This document shows, one piece after another, positions 12,734 to 22,884 of a stretch of 64,000 bases of DNA. The notes beneath the pieces are model-generated. The model was not told where the DNA came from and did not search any database. It was given only the letters and a program-made list of their open reading frames with translations. The first letter of the stretch is position 1. Each line of letters begins with the position of its first letter. Location: assembly GCA_022495995.1 (NCBI GenBank), contig JAFEMH010002080.1, positions 186,001 to 250,000 of the forward strand, read 5' to 3'. Source of the DNA: Adenophora triphylla var. japonica (taxonomy: Eukaryota; Streptophyta; Magnoliopsida; Asterales; Campanulaceae). The translations under genes were made by a program, and so were the position numbers.

Positions 12734-14472
12734 TTAAGTTTGTAAATGTATGGGCCTAATGTGACTAGGAGCTAGGCAAGAATGACAGATGTAATGCCTC
12801 TTTCTTGGTCTCTTTTCACTCGTAATGACTTTTTCTTTAAAAGCTTGTTTTTTCACACTCTTAGAGGTAGAAGCCTCACATCCCTCCTTTACAAAATTAT
12901 TTTCAAAACCTATACCAATTTTGTCACGTTGACCCATGGAAAAAGCTTCTTCCATTTTCATTTTACTTTTGTTTAGCTTAGTAAAAGTATTATCGCCTTT
13001 TTCACATTCATTCTTGAATTTTTCAAGGTCAACTTCTCTTTTGGTCACAAGGACTTCTAGTCTTGCAATGGTATCCTTTTGAGCATCATTTTCTTTTGAA
13101 AGTACAAACTTTTTCATCTTCACAAGCACCAATTTATCGACAGAGATTTGTTTACCTTAACAAGTACCTCAATTTTGTCCAATCTTTTCATCCAATCAGT
13201 ATGCAGCTCCTTGTATGTGGCAAAGAGTTCCTCATAGGGAATGTCTCTTTCTTCATCTTCATCATCTCGAATCTCCTTTTATAGAGAAACAGCTTCGGCA
13301 CTGGTTCAGATGTGACACCGTATGTGTACACAACCGAGCCCACATCCAAGGGATTTTCAGGAGTATTTTCTTCTATATCTGCAGAAAGGCATTAAACACG
13401 TAATGGCAATTTAAGACAGACATATTAGCCACTTCTTCTTCCTCATCCTCACCGTCACTAAGGGTAGCAGTTAAGCTCATTCCCTTCTTTTTAAGTGTGT
13501 TAGCACACTCATTGGCATAATGACCAAAGCCACGACATGCCCTACATTGGACGTATTCGTATGATTTATTTTCAAAACTTGGTTTCTTGAATCCAAAGGT
13601 CGGTGCTAGGTTTTGGCTTTTCAAAGAAGATCGAAGTAGGTCTATTGGGGAATTTGCTTATCCTTCTATTTTTCAAGATAGAACTGAATTTCTTTGAAAT
13701 AAAAGCTACATCCTCATCTTCAAGATTAGACTTGTCAATTTCAGTAGGATAATTCCACAAGCTCTTTTGGTAGAGCAACAAAGACTTTTAAGGGCAAGAC
13801 TGTGTGTTTTGTTTTTCTTCCGAGCCTCAAGGTTAAGCTCAAACACACCAAGATTCCTATGATGGTGTCAAGACCTACGAGATTGTGTCCTTTGTTTCTT
13901 CAATCACAGCCTACTTTAATGTTAAACCTCTCGTGCAAGGTCCTTAGAATCTTACTAACAAGTCTTGCATTGGAGATAGATTCTCCTAGACTTGTGCATT
14001 CATTTGAAATCTCATGAATCTTAGCAGATATGACACAATATCCTCGCTTTCTTCCATTCGAAGTAACTCAAACCTATCCATTAAAATTCTAAGCCTGGTA
14101 GCCTTCACACTTGGTGCTCCCTCACATTGAGTTTGCAAAATATCCCAAGCAGTTTTGGCTATACTTTCATTTGTTATAAGCTTGTACATATTCCGGAAAC
14201 ATGGTCGGAAATAGCACCCACGGCTTTTGAATTGTAATTTGCAGGCTTGTATTTCATCAAGAGTCCATTGTTCTTCGGTTTTCTTTCAAAGAAGGACTCA
14301 CCAACACCGTAAGATGGCTTTTTCTCCACGGTAGGAGGTTGCCATGCAACAAGAATGCACATCCAAGCTCTTTCATCAATACTTTTGATGTAATTTCGCA
14401 TCTTAGACTTCCAAAGAGAATAATTTGTGCCATCCAAGACGGAGGCCTATTTTGGTGATTTTGGCATTCCAT
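12734..14472 (-). pseudogene. Copia 1 gag
   Basis: On the - strand the region starts near 14472 (SWMAQIILFG, which reads MDGTNYSLWKSKM in the neighbouring frame). It continues with AKTAWDILQTQCEG, the core of the UBN2/retrotrans_gag fold, at 14150. A CCHC zinc knuckle, C-RA-C-RGFG-H-YANE-C, lies near 13540. A charged coiled-coil-like segment follows at 13132-12734. The frame changes at least four times (about 14180, 13990, 13600 and 13380), so gag cannot be translated as one protein. Confidence 0.85.
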
Positions 14473-14516
14473 AATGACTACACTTTCTGGATCAACACTC
14501 GGTAATATTTCGAGAG

Positions 14517-14531
14517 TTGGCTCGATACCAA
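14517..14531 (-). other. Primer-binding site of Copia 1
   Basis: Just inside the 5' LTR, the - strand reads ATTGGTATCGAGCCA. It resembles the TGGTATCAGAGC primer site, complementary to the 3' end of initiator methionine tRNA, used by most plant Copia elements. It differs by a missing base in the CAGAG part. Confidence 0.85.
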
Positions 14532-14532
14532 T

Positions 14533-15296
14533 TGAAAGTTTCGTGTAGCTAGGAAACTTGGATCACGCAATAGGCAAAGGATGTGAGTACGGATGTGTCT
14601 CACAACCGTCCACACATCCACGAGATAATGCGGCGGAATAAAGTAAATAAAAGTAAATTAAATGCAATAACTCAAGAGTTATATACGCTTCGATCTGTGT
14701 GATCAGCAAACTAGGCTTACGCCCAAAAACTTTTCACTATAAAAACTTATGTTTCTTACAAAAACAAATAAGTGAAAAACTAAAATATGAAAATACTAAA
14801 CAAGTTCTAATCACCTTCTATGATATGAACAACTCCCCTTTCCCAAGTAGGACTTATTCAATCAGAAGTAAAACAAGAGAACTTTATGAAAACCTAGATG
14901 TGAGTTACGGATGTAAGCTCACAACCTAAACATAACTCAATCGAATGCTATGAAGTATGTATGTTTTTCTCTCTAAAACCGTAGCTTCTCTTTGTGCTGA
15001 ATGTCTTGTATTTATAGTGCACCATTGAGAAGATCTTCATGCAATCGACCTCTTCCTTTGTGAGATTCCTTTTTCTATATGAAAACATATAACACACTCA
15101 CAAGGAAATCAAATATTAGTAGGTTAGTCCTAATATAAAACTATGTACATAAATAAAAGATATTTACATAATTACAATCTCTTAATAAAAGTAAGATACT
15201 TATAAATCTCCATGAAAGTCTCAAAATCTTCTTACCATAATAGAAGACAAATTAAATAAGGAAACATAAATATGTTCCCAAAAACTCACGTTTTCA
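14533..15296 (-). repeat. Copia 1 5' LTR
   Basis: 764 bp and TG...CA bounded. By eye it differs from the 3' LTR at about six places, all in the first 200 bp on the + strand (for example acggatg for acagatg, and cttcgatc for cttactgatc). The rest appears identical. It is followed by the CACTT target duplication. Confidence 0.95.
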
Positions 15297-15574
15297 CACT
15301 TACTCCACTTTCTCTCTCCTACCCAACCATCTATGCTCATAACACATCACCTTTTTCACTTTTCTCCTTAATTCCCGTGCCACACAAAAATGTGCACATT
15401 TCTCCGGGATATGGAGGGAGTATTTGTTTTAGAATTTTCCAAATAATGTAAAAACAAGTACTACTCTAGAACAAAAAGAAAGATTAACAAATGATAGAAA
15501 TAAAAATAAATTAGTGGAACTTGAATAGTGATTCACATAGATGAAGGGCTAAAACAAAAATTCAAATTAGCTCG

Positions 15575-15601
15575 AGGTCAGGTCAGGTCAGGTCAGGTCA
15601 G
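15575..15601 (+). promoter_or_regulatory. AGGTC pentamer tandem repeat upstream of SF3B5
   Basis: Five consecutive copies of aggtc lie about 13 bp upstream of the TATA box. It could be a simple microsatellite or a transcription-factor site cluster; the sequence alone does not decide. Confidence 0.5.
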
Positions 15602-15613
15602 CTACACCACCTT

Positions 15614-15621
15614 TATATAAA
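15614..15621 (+). promoter_or_regulatory. TATA box of SF3B5
   Basis: TATATAAA lies 68 bp upstream of the ATG at 15689. That leaves room for a start site about 30 bp downstream and a short leader. Confidence 0.65.
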
Positions 15622-15688
15622 GAACCCTCGGTGGCGCGACTGGCGAGCTAATTTCAGCGGTTCTCAGGATTCATTTCGACAAGTCAAG

Positions 15689-18600
15689 ATGCAGGTAATT
15701 AAGATTCGGATTCGTAGATTGCTCATTTATCAATTTTTCTGTTGAATTTAATTCGAGATTGTTGTGTATTTTGTTGTTTAAACAATCAATTATTGAAACC
15801 CTAGTTTTCCCCTTTTATTCTCCCCTAAAACCCTAACACAATGATGAAACCTAAACTCTGAGTATCAGTTATGTACTGAATTTTTTCAGCCAATATCTTT
15901 GAATTTGAAAGAAACACGATGAGGTCGATTCTGTTTCTTACTTTGTGTTTTTCTAGGATTTAAGATTCTTCTCAATAAATTATTTGAATTCTTGAATTTT
16001 ATTGCAATGCGATTTTGAGATAATTTGAACATGGTGTTTATTGCAATTTTGCAGGCTAGTGACAGGTTTAACATCAACTCTCAACTTGAGCATCTGCAAG
16101 CTAAGTATGTTGGAACGGGGCATGCCGACATGAATAGATTGTGAGTACTGTCTTATTTGAGTAAATAATTATAGGGCAACGTTGTTGGTTGTCTTATTAA
16201 TAATTGTTCCCGTGATTGATGATTCTTGTTCTTGTGTGTTTGTGTCTGTTTGAAGTGAATGGGCTGTAAATATTCAGCGTGACAGCTATGCATCATATGT
16301 TGGTCACTACCCTATGCTGGCGTACTTTGCTGTTGCTGAGAATGAATCAATTGGAAGAGAACGTTACAATTTTATGCAGGTATGCTCCATTCTAGTTATT
16401 ATTCATAATGCTTCTCACACTTGATATTATACTTTTGAAACGACCCCTTTTTGTATCCCCCTACTATTAGTTACTGAGGTTCTTAAAGGATTAGCTTGGT
16501 GTCTTTTGACTTTATCGGGTCTTGTGAGAGTTGTCACTGCATTTCTAAGCTTGATATGGGATCCCTATGACAGAAGCTAGTTTTTTTTTTTCTTGATTGG
16601 TTTTTCACTTGGAACTTTTTTACATGAGTGGGATGGGTAAATTCTTTCTTACCAGCGACTGGCGTAGGTTGCTTTCTTACTCAGGTAGTTTTTCTCACAT
16701 TGAACTTGCCTGCACTCGTTTCTTGGTACTTTGTTTGACTTAAAACTTGCATAAAGGAATACCGTGTGTATCACTGCTTATGGTATTTGTATAAGACGAG
16801 TTATTTTCAAGTAAACGTTTTCATACTCATGATGATTTGTAATACTTAAATCTCTCATGCTCAACCATATACAAAAGCAATTACCTGTAACTGAAATGTG
16901 CCTTGGAAAAAAAAAGTAAAGAAAAAAAGCATCACAAGGTCCACAATTGCCTCGTCTATTGATGAAACCCTCTACTCTCCTAGGTGCTTGTCTCAAGTAC
17001 GATGCCTGTATGATGAAAGACTGAAGATTTACTTGAGCAGCTGCTAGGAACCTTCCAACCCTACACAGAGATTCCCAAACTCAACAACCACACCCATCTA
17101 GCTGTTAACCGTTACTGAAAAAGAGAATCATCTTTGCCATGAACCAAATGACCAACTGCTAAACCACTTATCTGATAAACATGTTCTCTTCATCTTTGGT
17201 GAAATAAAGGCAAACAAAAATGCGGAAATTTAAGTGAATACTATAGAGTCTCCAGTAATCATGCTCATATAAATAAAAGAGGCTTTAACCAATAAGCCCC
17301 TCAGATAAATGAGAATGACCAATAAAATCAGACATTTTAAACTCGCCAATAAATTCCTGTATTTTCGCTGGACCAAAATGCCCCTATGCCACTCACATGT
17401 GCCCACCCACTCAGCAGTCTCCTCCCATGCGCCCAGTCAGCACTTTTCTCTCTCTCTCTCTCCCTCCCCTCTCTCTCTCTCTCTCCTTTTTTTTACGCTT
17501 TTCTTATCTACTTTCTTTCTCTCTCTTCCTTTTTTTTGCTCTTAAATTTTTAAAATGCAATATCTTAAAATCTAAAAATCGAAAAAATAATCCGAAACCA
17601 CTGTTTTAATCGCATCGCCAAGATGAATCAAACAAGTTTACTCATCATATATTTCAAAATTTATAAATAAAATAAAATTATTTTTCACTTGTAAAAATCT
17701 GAGAAAATCATTTATCATTTGTTCACACATGAGTATAACTGTATAATGGTTTTCACGTTTATAAACTGAGAAGTCTATTTCACAGTTTTGATGTAAATAA
17801 CTGTATAATGATTTTCACATTTATAAACTGAGAAGTCTATTTCACAGTTTTGATGTAAATAACTGAATAATGGTTCACATTTATAAACTGAGAAGTCTAT
17901 TTCACAGTTTTGATGTAAATAACTATATAATGGTTTTCACATTTATAAACTGAGAATTCTATTTCACAGTTATATAAAAATGTGAAATGGTTTTGACATG
18001 TATATGAGCTTAATAACTGTGTATTGGAATGACCGTGATGTGTATTTCACAGTTATTTTGGTTAGAGTTTGAAGTCTATTTCACAGTTTTAAAGTTTATT
18101 TCACAGTTTTGATGTAAATAACTTTATAATGGTTTTCACATTTATAAACTGAAAAGTCTATTTCACAGTTTTGATGTAAATAACTGTATAGATTCTCTAA
18201 CTGTATAGATTCTCTAACTAAATCAGATAATCTTGATTTATACAATTTAAAATCAGAGTAATTGACGCATTTACGGAGTAATTGATGAAGACGAACAACA
18301 TTTAATGGGAACAAATCATTACTGTATAGAATACTAGATTACCATATTATGTTCATTAGTTAGCCATTAACAGTGAGTTCTATACTTCTACCCATTCACT
18401 TCTATACTTCTACCCATTCACTAACATAATAGACGCATTTACAGAGTAATTGATGAAGATGAACAACATTTAATGGGAAAACAGATCATCACTGTATAGA
18501 ATACTAGATTATCATTATCAATTTTGTGGTTCTTGAAACTAGAAAGCTAACTTCTTTATTACCTGGAATTGTGTTGAATAGACTCAATCCCGTAAACCGA

Positions 18601-20902
18601 GTTCCAACTCAAGCTCATCATCTTCTTGAAACAGCTTTAACAAAGCGGAAGTGGGTTTAAAATCCAAAAATAAGGCATCATCGATAGCAACTTGAGATCC
18701 AACAGACATGCTTATACAAACCCTAGATTTGCCCAAATTCCTAGTGCCGAAGCTTCGAATTCCGTACTTGAAACCCCCAAAAGAAATCGAATTAGAGATC
18801 TCCAAAGACGACTCTGGAGCATTGAAGGAGTCGTGGTTCAGAGAAATTGAAGGGAAGACGAGAGAGGAAGCAACAACAGCCATTAACGGGTATGGAGAAT
18901 GACAAAGGAATTGAGACGGAGCTCGTCGTTTCGATCGAACATCTGGAACACCCGCCGGAGCTCGTCAGAGTCCATTCTAGCCGTTAACCGCCAATTGCGC
19001 ATAGAGAGAGATAAGAGGAGATTGCGCATAGAGAGAAAAGAGAATGAGTAGAGGCAGTTTGGCCATTTAAATTGTTATAAATATGGTCAGGGCCTCTGCG
19101 GTCGTTTTGATTTCAACTCTTGGATCCTAAGGTAGAATTCGAAATGTACTGTTTTTATTGGTAAAATCCACACTATCTCAAGGTTTTATTGGTAAAAATT
19201 CCTAAATAAAAATGAACCGTAGAAGCCAAAAGAAATCCACGAAGCCAAAAGAAATCCACAAGGGAAAAGGGAAAAGATAACATAAAAAACAAGTTGAGAT
19301 TGGAAAATTGAAACACAATTTTTATGCGCCGAAATATGAGATTTTACAAACTCACAATAAGCATCACTGTCACCTTGCCAAAAGCTTGAAGTCGACTTGA
19401 CTAGCTGTACTCGACTTCAAGGTTTGAACGAAACTTTGAAAATCGATGTGCTCAAACATGTCTTGAGACATTGCTGGGAGAACAAAATCTACTAAAGGTT
19501 GTATATGGTCATATAACACCTCCCATTCTTGTTCCAAAATCGGTTTTGTAGTAGATTTCCATTTGTCCCTACCAACTCTTATTTTTGAATATACTCTTGG
19601 CCGTATTTTAATGCAGAAAGTTTCTCAATGTTCTTATGTTTGACCCTCCCCATTTAAGAAAGCTTCATCACTTCTACTCGCTGATATTAATATTGCAGTT
19701 TGGTCAATCTAGTCTCAGAAATTGTAGATTGGTTATTGGATTCTTCAGATTTCTGCACAGTAGTCCTTAAGCTTCACAACATTGATCCATTAAGTTCCTT
19801 TTGGCTTTTCTTCCCTCTTTCTTATAGATTGAGCACATAACCACCCTAGACAACAAAAACATAAAAATAACCAAATCAAATAACAAAAGCTTGAGAACTA
19901 AGCAATAATTAAGCCTAAAAGTATCCAATAAAATGAGAAAAATCCATTCATTACTGTGCTTAAAAATCTATCAAAACCTGCAACAGTTCATAGTTCTAGG
20001 ATATTAACAATGTTCTGTCTAATAATTGTGATTTCTATTCGTGCCCTTTATATAAAGGTACTGGTAATAAAAAGTATCAAGTAAATACTTAACTTATTTA
20101 AGGGTATAATGAGAAACTATGTGATTAATATATATGTCATGGAATCATAAACGGCCGAAAAAATTGATACAATAAAATAAGGAAAGTTGGCCAATATAAA
20201 GGAGACTGCGTTGATGAGGTGGCACTCAGTGGCGGACCTGGGAAGAAATGTAAGTGGGTGCACAAATTGGAGTACAATACATTAGATAAAAAGTTAAAGC
20301 AGAATATGAATTTTACAAGGTTTGAACCCAGTCCAATTTCTGAAATGCATGAATCCTAATCAATAGACCATACAAGCACTTGTGTTTAAATGGGTACACT
20401 TTGTATATACAAACAGACATTCGGGGTAAAATCTTATTTTTGCATTATATGTTGGAAAGTGAGTGGGTGCACATCCACCCATTTGAAGAAGCTTGTGTTC
20501 GCCTCTGGTGGTAGTGAGGATTGAGGGATAGAAGAACTAGGGTGTCTTTTACCCGGTGTTGGGACTAATGCTGGAAAAGCTAGTGTGTTTTGTGGGAGAA
20601 GGCAGCGAGGAAGTTTGCTAGTTATAGGTTCCTTTTAGATTAATGCAATCCTTTTGTGTTGTGAGCTTGTAAATTGGAGATTTTGCGGCCTTATAGGCCT
20701 TGGCGTGAATGCCAATCTTGTCGAGTATGATATCTTATATGTATATTTGTGTGTGTGTGTGTGCGCGCGTGTATATATATTCTTTAACTTTATAAGATAC
20801 TCCACATTAGTATCTGTTTTGAATAATGTTTAATTTGTGTGTGTGTGTGTGCAGAAAATGCTGTTGCCTTGTGGGCTTCCACCAGAAAGAGAAGATGATT
20901 AA
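15689..20902 (+). CDS. SF3B5: Splicing factor 3B subunit 5 (SF3b10)
   Basis: Four coding exons, 15689-15694, 16055-16140, 16256-16379 and 20855-20902, join without frame breaks to an 87-residue protein, the usual length of this family. Landmarks are MQASDRFNINSQLEHLQAKY, then RDSYASYVGHYPMLAYFAVA, SIGRERYNFM and the C-terminal KMLLPCGLPPERED. The product is the smallest SF3b subunit of the U2 snRNP; it acts in the nucleus in branch-site recognition during pre-mRNA splicing. All introns are GT-AG. The first coding exon holds only Met-Gln. Intron 3 is about 4.5 kb because mobile elements lie in it, including a Pack-MULE-like element and a hAT-like MITE. A TATA box precedes the gene. No defect is seen. 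Confidence 0.97.
17270..17278. repeat. 9-bp target duplication (left) of the Pack-MULE-like element
   Basis: TAAATAAAA here is repeated exactly at 19203-19211. A 9-bp duplication is typical of Mutator-like insertions, but the sequence is A-rich, so chance is possible. Confidence 0.6.
17737..18195. repeat. Tandem repeat, period about 60-62 bp
   Basis: The unit starts aactgtataatggttttcac and runs to cacagttttgatgtaaat. At least four consecutive copies start at 17737, 17799, 17861 and 17921, followed by degenerate copies to about 18195. It lies inside the Pack-MULE-like element. Confidence 0.9.
18255..18520. repeat. Direct duplication of an approximately 85-bp block
   Basis: The block gacgcatttac(g/a)gagtaattgatga...cactgtatagaatactagatta occurs at about 18263-18345 and again at about 18431-18517, with a few differences. 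Confidence 0.8.
18638..18883 (-). pseudogene. Captured exon 1 of a plastid malonyl-CoA:ACP transacylase gene
   Basis: From a Met codon at 18883 the - strand encodes a Ser-rich plastid transit-peptide-like N-terminus. This is followed by CISMSVGSQVAIDDALFLDF and KPTSALL. Plant FabD-type transacylases carry this segment just before the FPGQG active-site region. After SALL the similarity stops and the frame runs into unrelated residues to a stop at 18584, so only the first exon was captured. The enzyme would transfer malonyl from CoA to ACP in plastid fatty acid synthesis; this fragment lacks the catalytic Ser and His. The family match is from recognition of the motif, not a search. Confidence 0.7.
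20227..20507. mobile_element. hAT-like MITE in SF3B5 intron 3
   Basis: Left end CAGTGGCGGACCTGG; the right end read inverted is CAGAGGCGAAC. Flanking 8-mers gtggcact (20219-20226) and gtggtagt (20508-20515) match at 6 of 8 positions, the duplication size of hAT elements. Its interior has the (g)tgggtgca motifs shared with the element around 44.3 and 48.56 kb. Confidence 0.65.
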
Positions 20903-21858
20903 GATTCACAGTTGTGCCCATCCAGAGTTGGGTTACTTTATAACCTCGTTATGTGAGGACATTAGTGAAAAAAAGATTGTATGATTTATAAATTGGATAT
21001 ATTAAGTGCTAAAACTGTAAGAATTTATAATTCAAAGGTGGTGGATTGTAACATGTAAAACACAAAGGGGGAAATGACCCCTAGCCTAGCCATCATCAAC
21101 ATGCTTCTCCAATGAAGGCTCCCCAATTTTATTTTTATGCTGCCCCATGGGTTCAGATTTGGTCCAATCAGGATAATACTAAATCCAAAGAATTAATACT
21201 ATCATTTAAGTGAACAATTTTTAATTCTGGATGAAGCGTCAAAAGACAATCATATCATGTTAAGTGATGTTATGCATCTACTGTCACCCACCGATTATCA
21301 TAATAAAGCGTTAAAAAGACAATTGTGTTATCTTACATCTATCTAATGTCACCGATCGATCTTGCCCATAACTCCATAGCCTTTTAATCAATAGATTTTT
21401 AACTAAAAATAAAAATAAAAATAATAATAGGGAATCCTTGGAAAAAGAAGATTGTAAACAAAAGGAGATCCATATGGAGGGTAGGGGGTGGGGACATTAA
21501 AGAAAAGTCATTAGAGGTGATATAAAAGTCAGATGACATTATTTTACCATGAGGATAAGTAAAGGACAAAATGGCTTTTGTTAGTCAAGTGCGGCTCACG
21601 AGTCACCAACCTTTCGTGACGGCATAAGATTCCATGAATGATTATTCATCTCTCCATAAAAAGATTTTTTTAAAAAAAATATTTTTTTAAATTAATGAAT
21701 AGATTAATTTATTACAAAAATTGCACTTCAAAACACTAAAAATTGCATTTGGTGAAATTTAAATCCTTAATTTCTTCCATTGAAAAGGATATCGAATATC
21801 GATCGAGTGAAAGTGACTACTCTCAATAAAAATTAAAGAATACGCTCTTTCACAAAAA

Positions 21859-21927
<69 letters not shown>

Positions 21928-22690
21928 TAAAGAATACACTCACCGGAATAACAATCCTAACACTTTTATACCCCTTTCAGTCTGAAATATATGTCGTTTT
22001 AGCATTAAGATTTGGTCAAAAATACATGTCGTTTTTGGATAAAAATCCAAATTTACTCTCATTGGGACTTGTTGCATGTCATTAATTATACTTTTTGAGT
22101 AATCCTTACGAGATACGAGAGATACATACAATTAATGAGGGAATATTTGGTACTTTATTAATAAAGTCATAGCAATAATTATCTTTCTTGATATTTGTGA
22201 AAAACTCCAAAATGACCATGTATTTTGAACCGAATAGTTATTTATTGAATCTTGACAAAATATTTTAAAACACATATTTTGATATTTTTTAATTGATAGT
22301 TTAAACTTTAAAGTTGTATATCAATAACATATCTTTTTTTAAGAGAATCTCAACCATTTTTTTTAGATTAGAGATTGAAGATTCTAATTTTTCATTTTTC
22401 TTTTTTTGAAACATGAAGATCCTAATTTTAAATGCTTCATATATTATACTAGTACATGACTGTGTTCAAGGACACGTGTTTTTTTTTTTAATTAATTTTT
22501 TTTTTAATTTTAATTTTTTTTTAAGGACAAAATAGAAAAGAGACAAATGTATAATAGCAAAATAAAAAATTCGACACATGATACTGTTCATAGTACCGCA
22601 GATAACGAAGGACTTATTTATACTATAGATACCCTTGATTTATAAATCAAGATTTTATTAGTGGGATGATGTTATGGCCTTATGGGAAAG
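20903..22690. other. Intergenic region between SF3B5 and allantoinase
   Basis: No credible coding sequence is seen. The region holds A/T-rich DNA, an (AAT)n microsatellite at 21858-21926, and poly-T/A tracts near 21660-21690 and 22480-22530. A possible decayed MITE lies near 21950-22110. The SF3B5 3' UTR must occupy its first few hundred bases. Confidence 0.6.
21858..21926. repeat. (AAT)n microsatellite
   Basis: About 20 uninterrupted taa/aat units. Confidence 0.95.
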
Positions 22691-22695
22691 TGGGT

Positions 22696-22804
22696 TATAA
22701 ATAAACAATTTTAGATCCCACCCACAGTTTGGCCCATATTGTTCCACACAAGATGGAGTAGCCTCTCATTGGTGTATCCCCTCTCTCTCTCTCTCTCTCT
22801 CTCT
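22696..22804 (+). promoter_or_regulatory. Possible core promoter of allantoinase
   Basis: TATAAATA at 22696-22703 is followed by a (CT)n pyrimidine patch at 22781-22804, about 80 bp before the ATG. Pyrimidine patches are common near plant start sites. The assignment rests on position only. Confidence 0.4.
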
Positions 22805-22884
22805 GTTGAAGAAAAGCACAGAAAGATTATATCTTTGCAATAGAATCTGACTGAAAGCCGTCACACACACACACTGGGAGAGAT

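Larger units (their letters stand above)
4950..15296 (-). mobile_element. Copia 1: LTR retrotransposon with extra 3' ORF
   Basis: The element is about 10.35 kb and is bounded by two LTRs (4950-5714 and 14533-15296). Reading on the - strand the order is LTR, PBS, gag, protease, integrase, RT, RNase H, a long spacer, a second ORF region, PPT, LTR. The order PR-INT-RT-RH is diagnostic of Ty1/Copia. The extra ORF after pol is an arrangement known from Sirevirus-type Copia elements. The LTRs differ by only about six changes by eye, so insertion looks recent, yet gag, pol and the extra ORF all carry frameshifts or stops. It is therefore probably a non-autonomous copy, or the internal sequence contains assembly errors. 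Confidence 0.95.
4837..15422. mobile_element. Stowaway-like MITE split by the Copia 1 insertion
   Basis: The left half (4837-4949) begins tactccctccgtcccac. The right half (15297-15422) ends gggatatggagggagta. Between them lies the complete Copia element at 4950-15296, flanked by CACTT on both sides. Joining the flanks after removing the element restores the usual MITE interior (ttacccactt followed by actccactttctctctcctac). The Copia element therefore entered an existing MITE. Confidence 0.9.
17279..19202. mobile_element. Pack-MULE-like element in SF3B5 intron 3
   Basis: Terminal inverted similarity is visible: accaataa...agata...accaataaaa-cag-cattt on the left (17288-17337) matches the reverse complement of 19145-19193. 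The 9-bp flanks match. Inside lie (CT)n tracts (17447-17485), a tandem repeat (17737-18195), a duplicated 80-bp block and, on the - strand, a captured first exon of a malonyl-CoA:ACP transacylase gene. No transposase is present, so movement would need a transposase from elsewhere. Confidence 0.7.
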
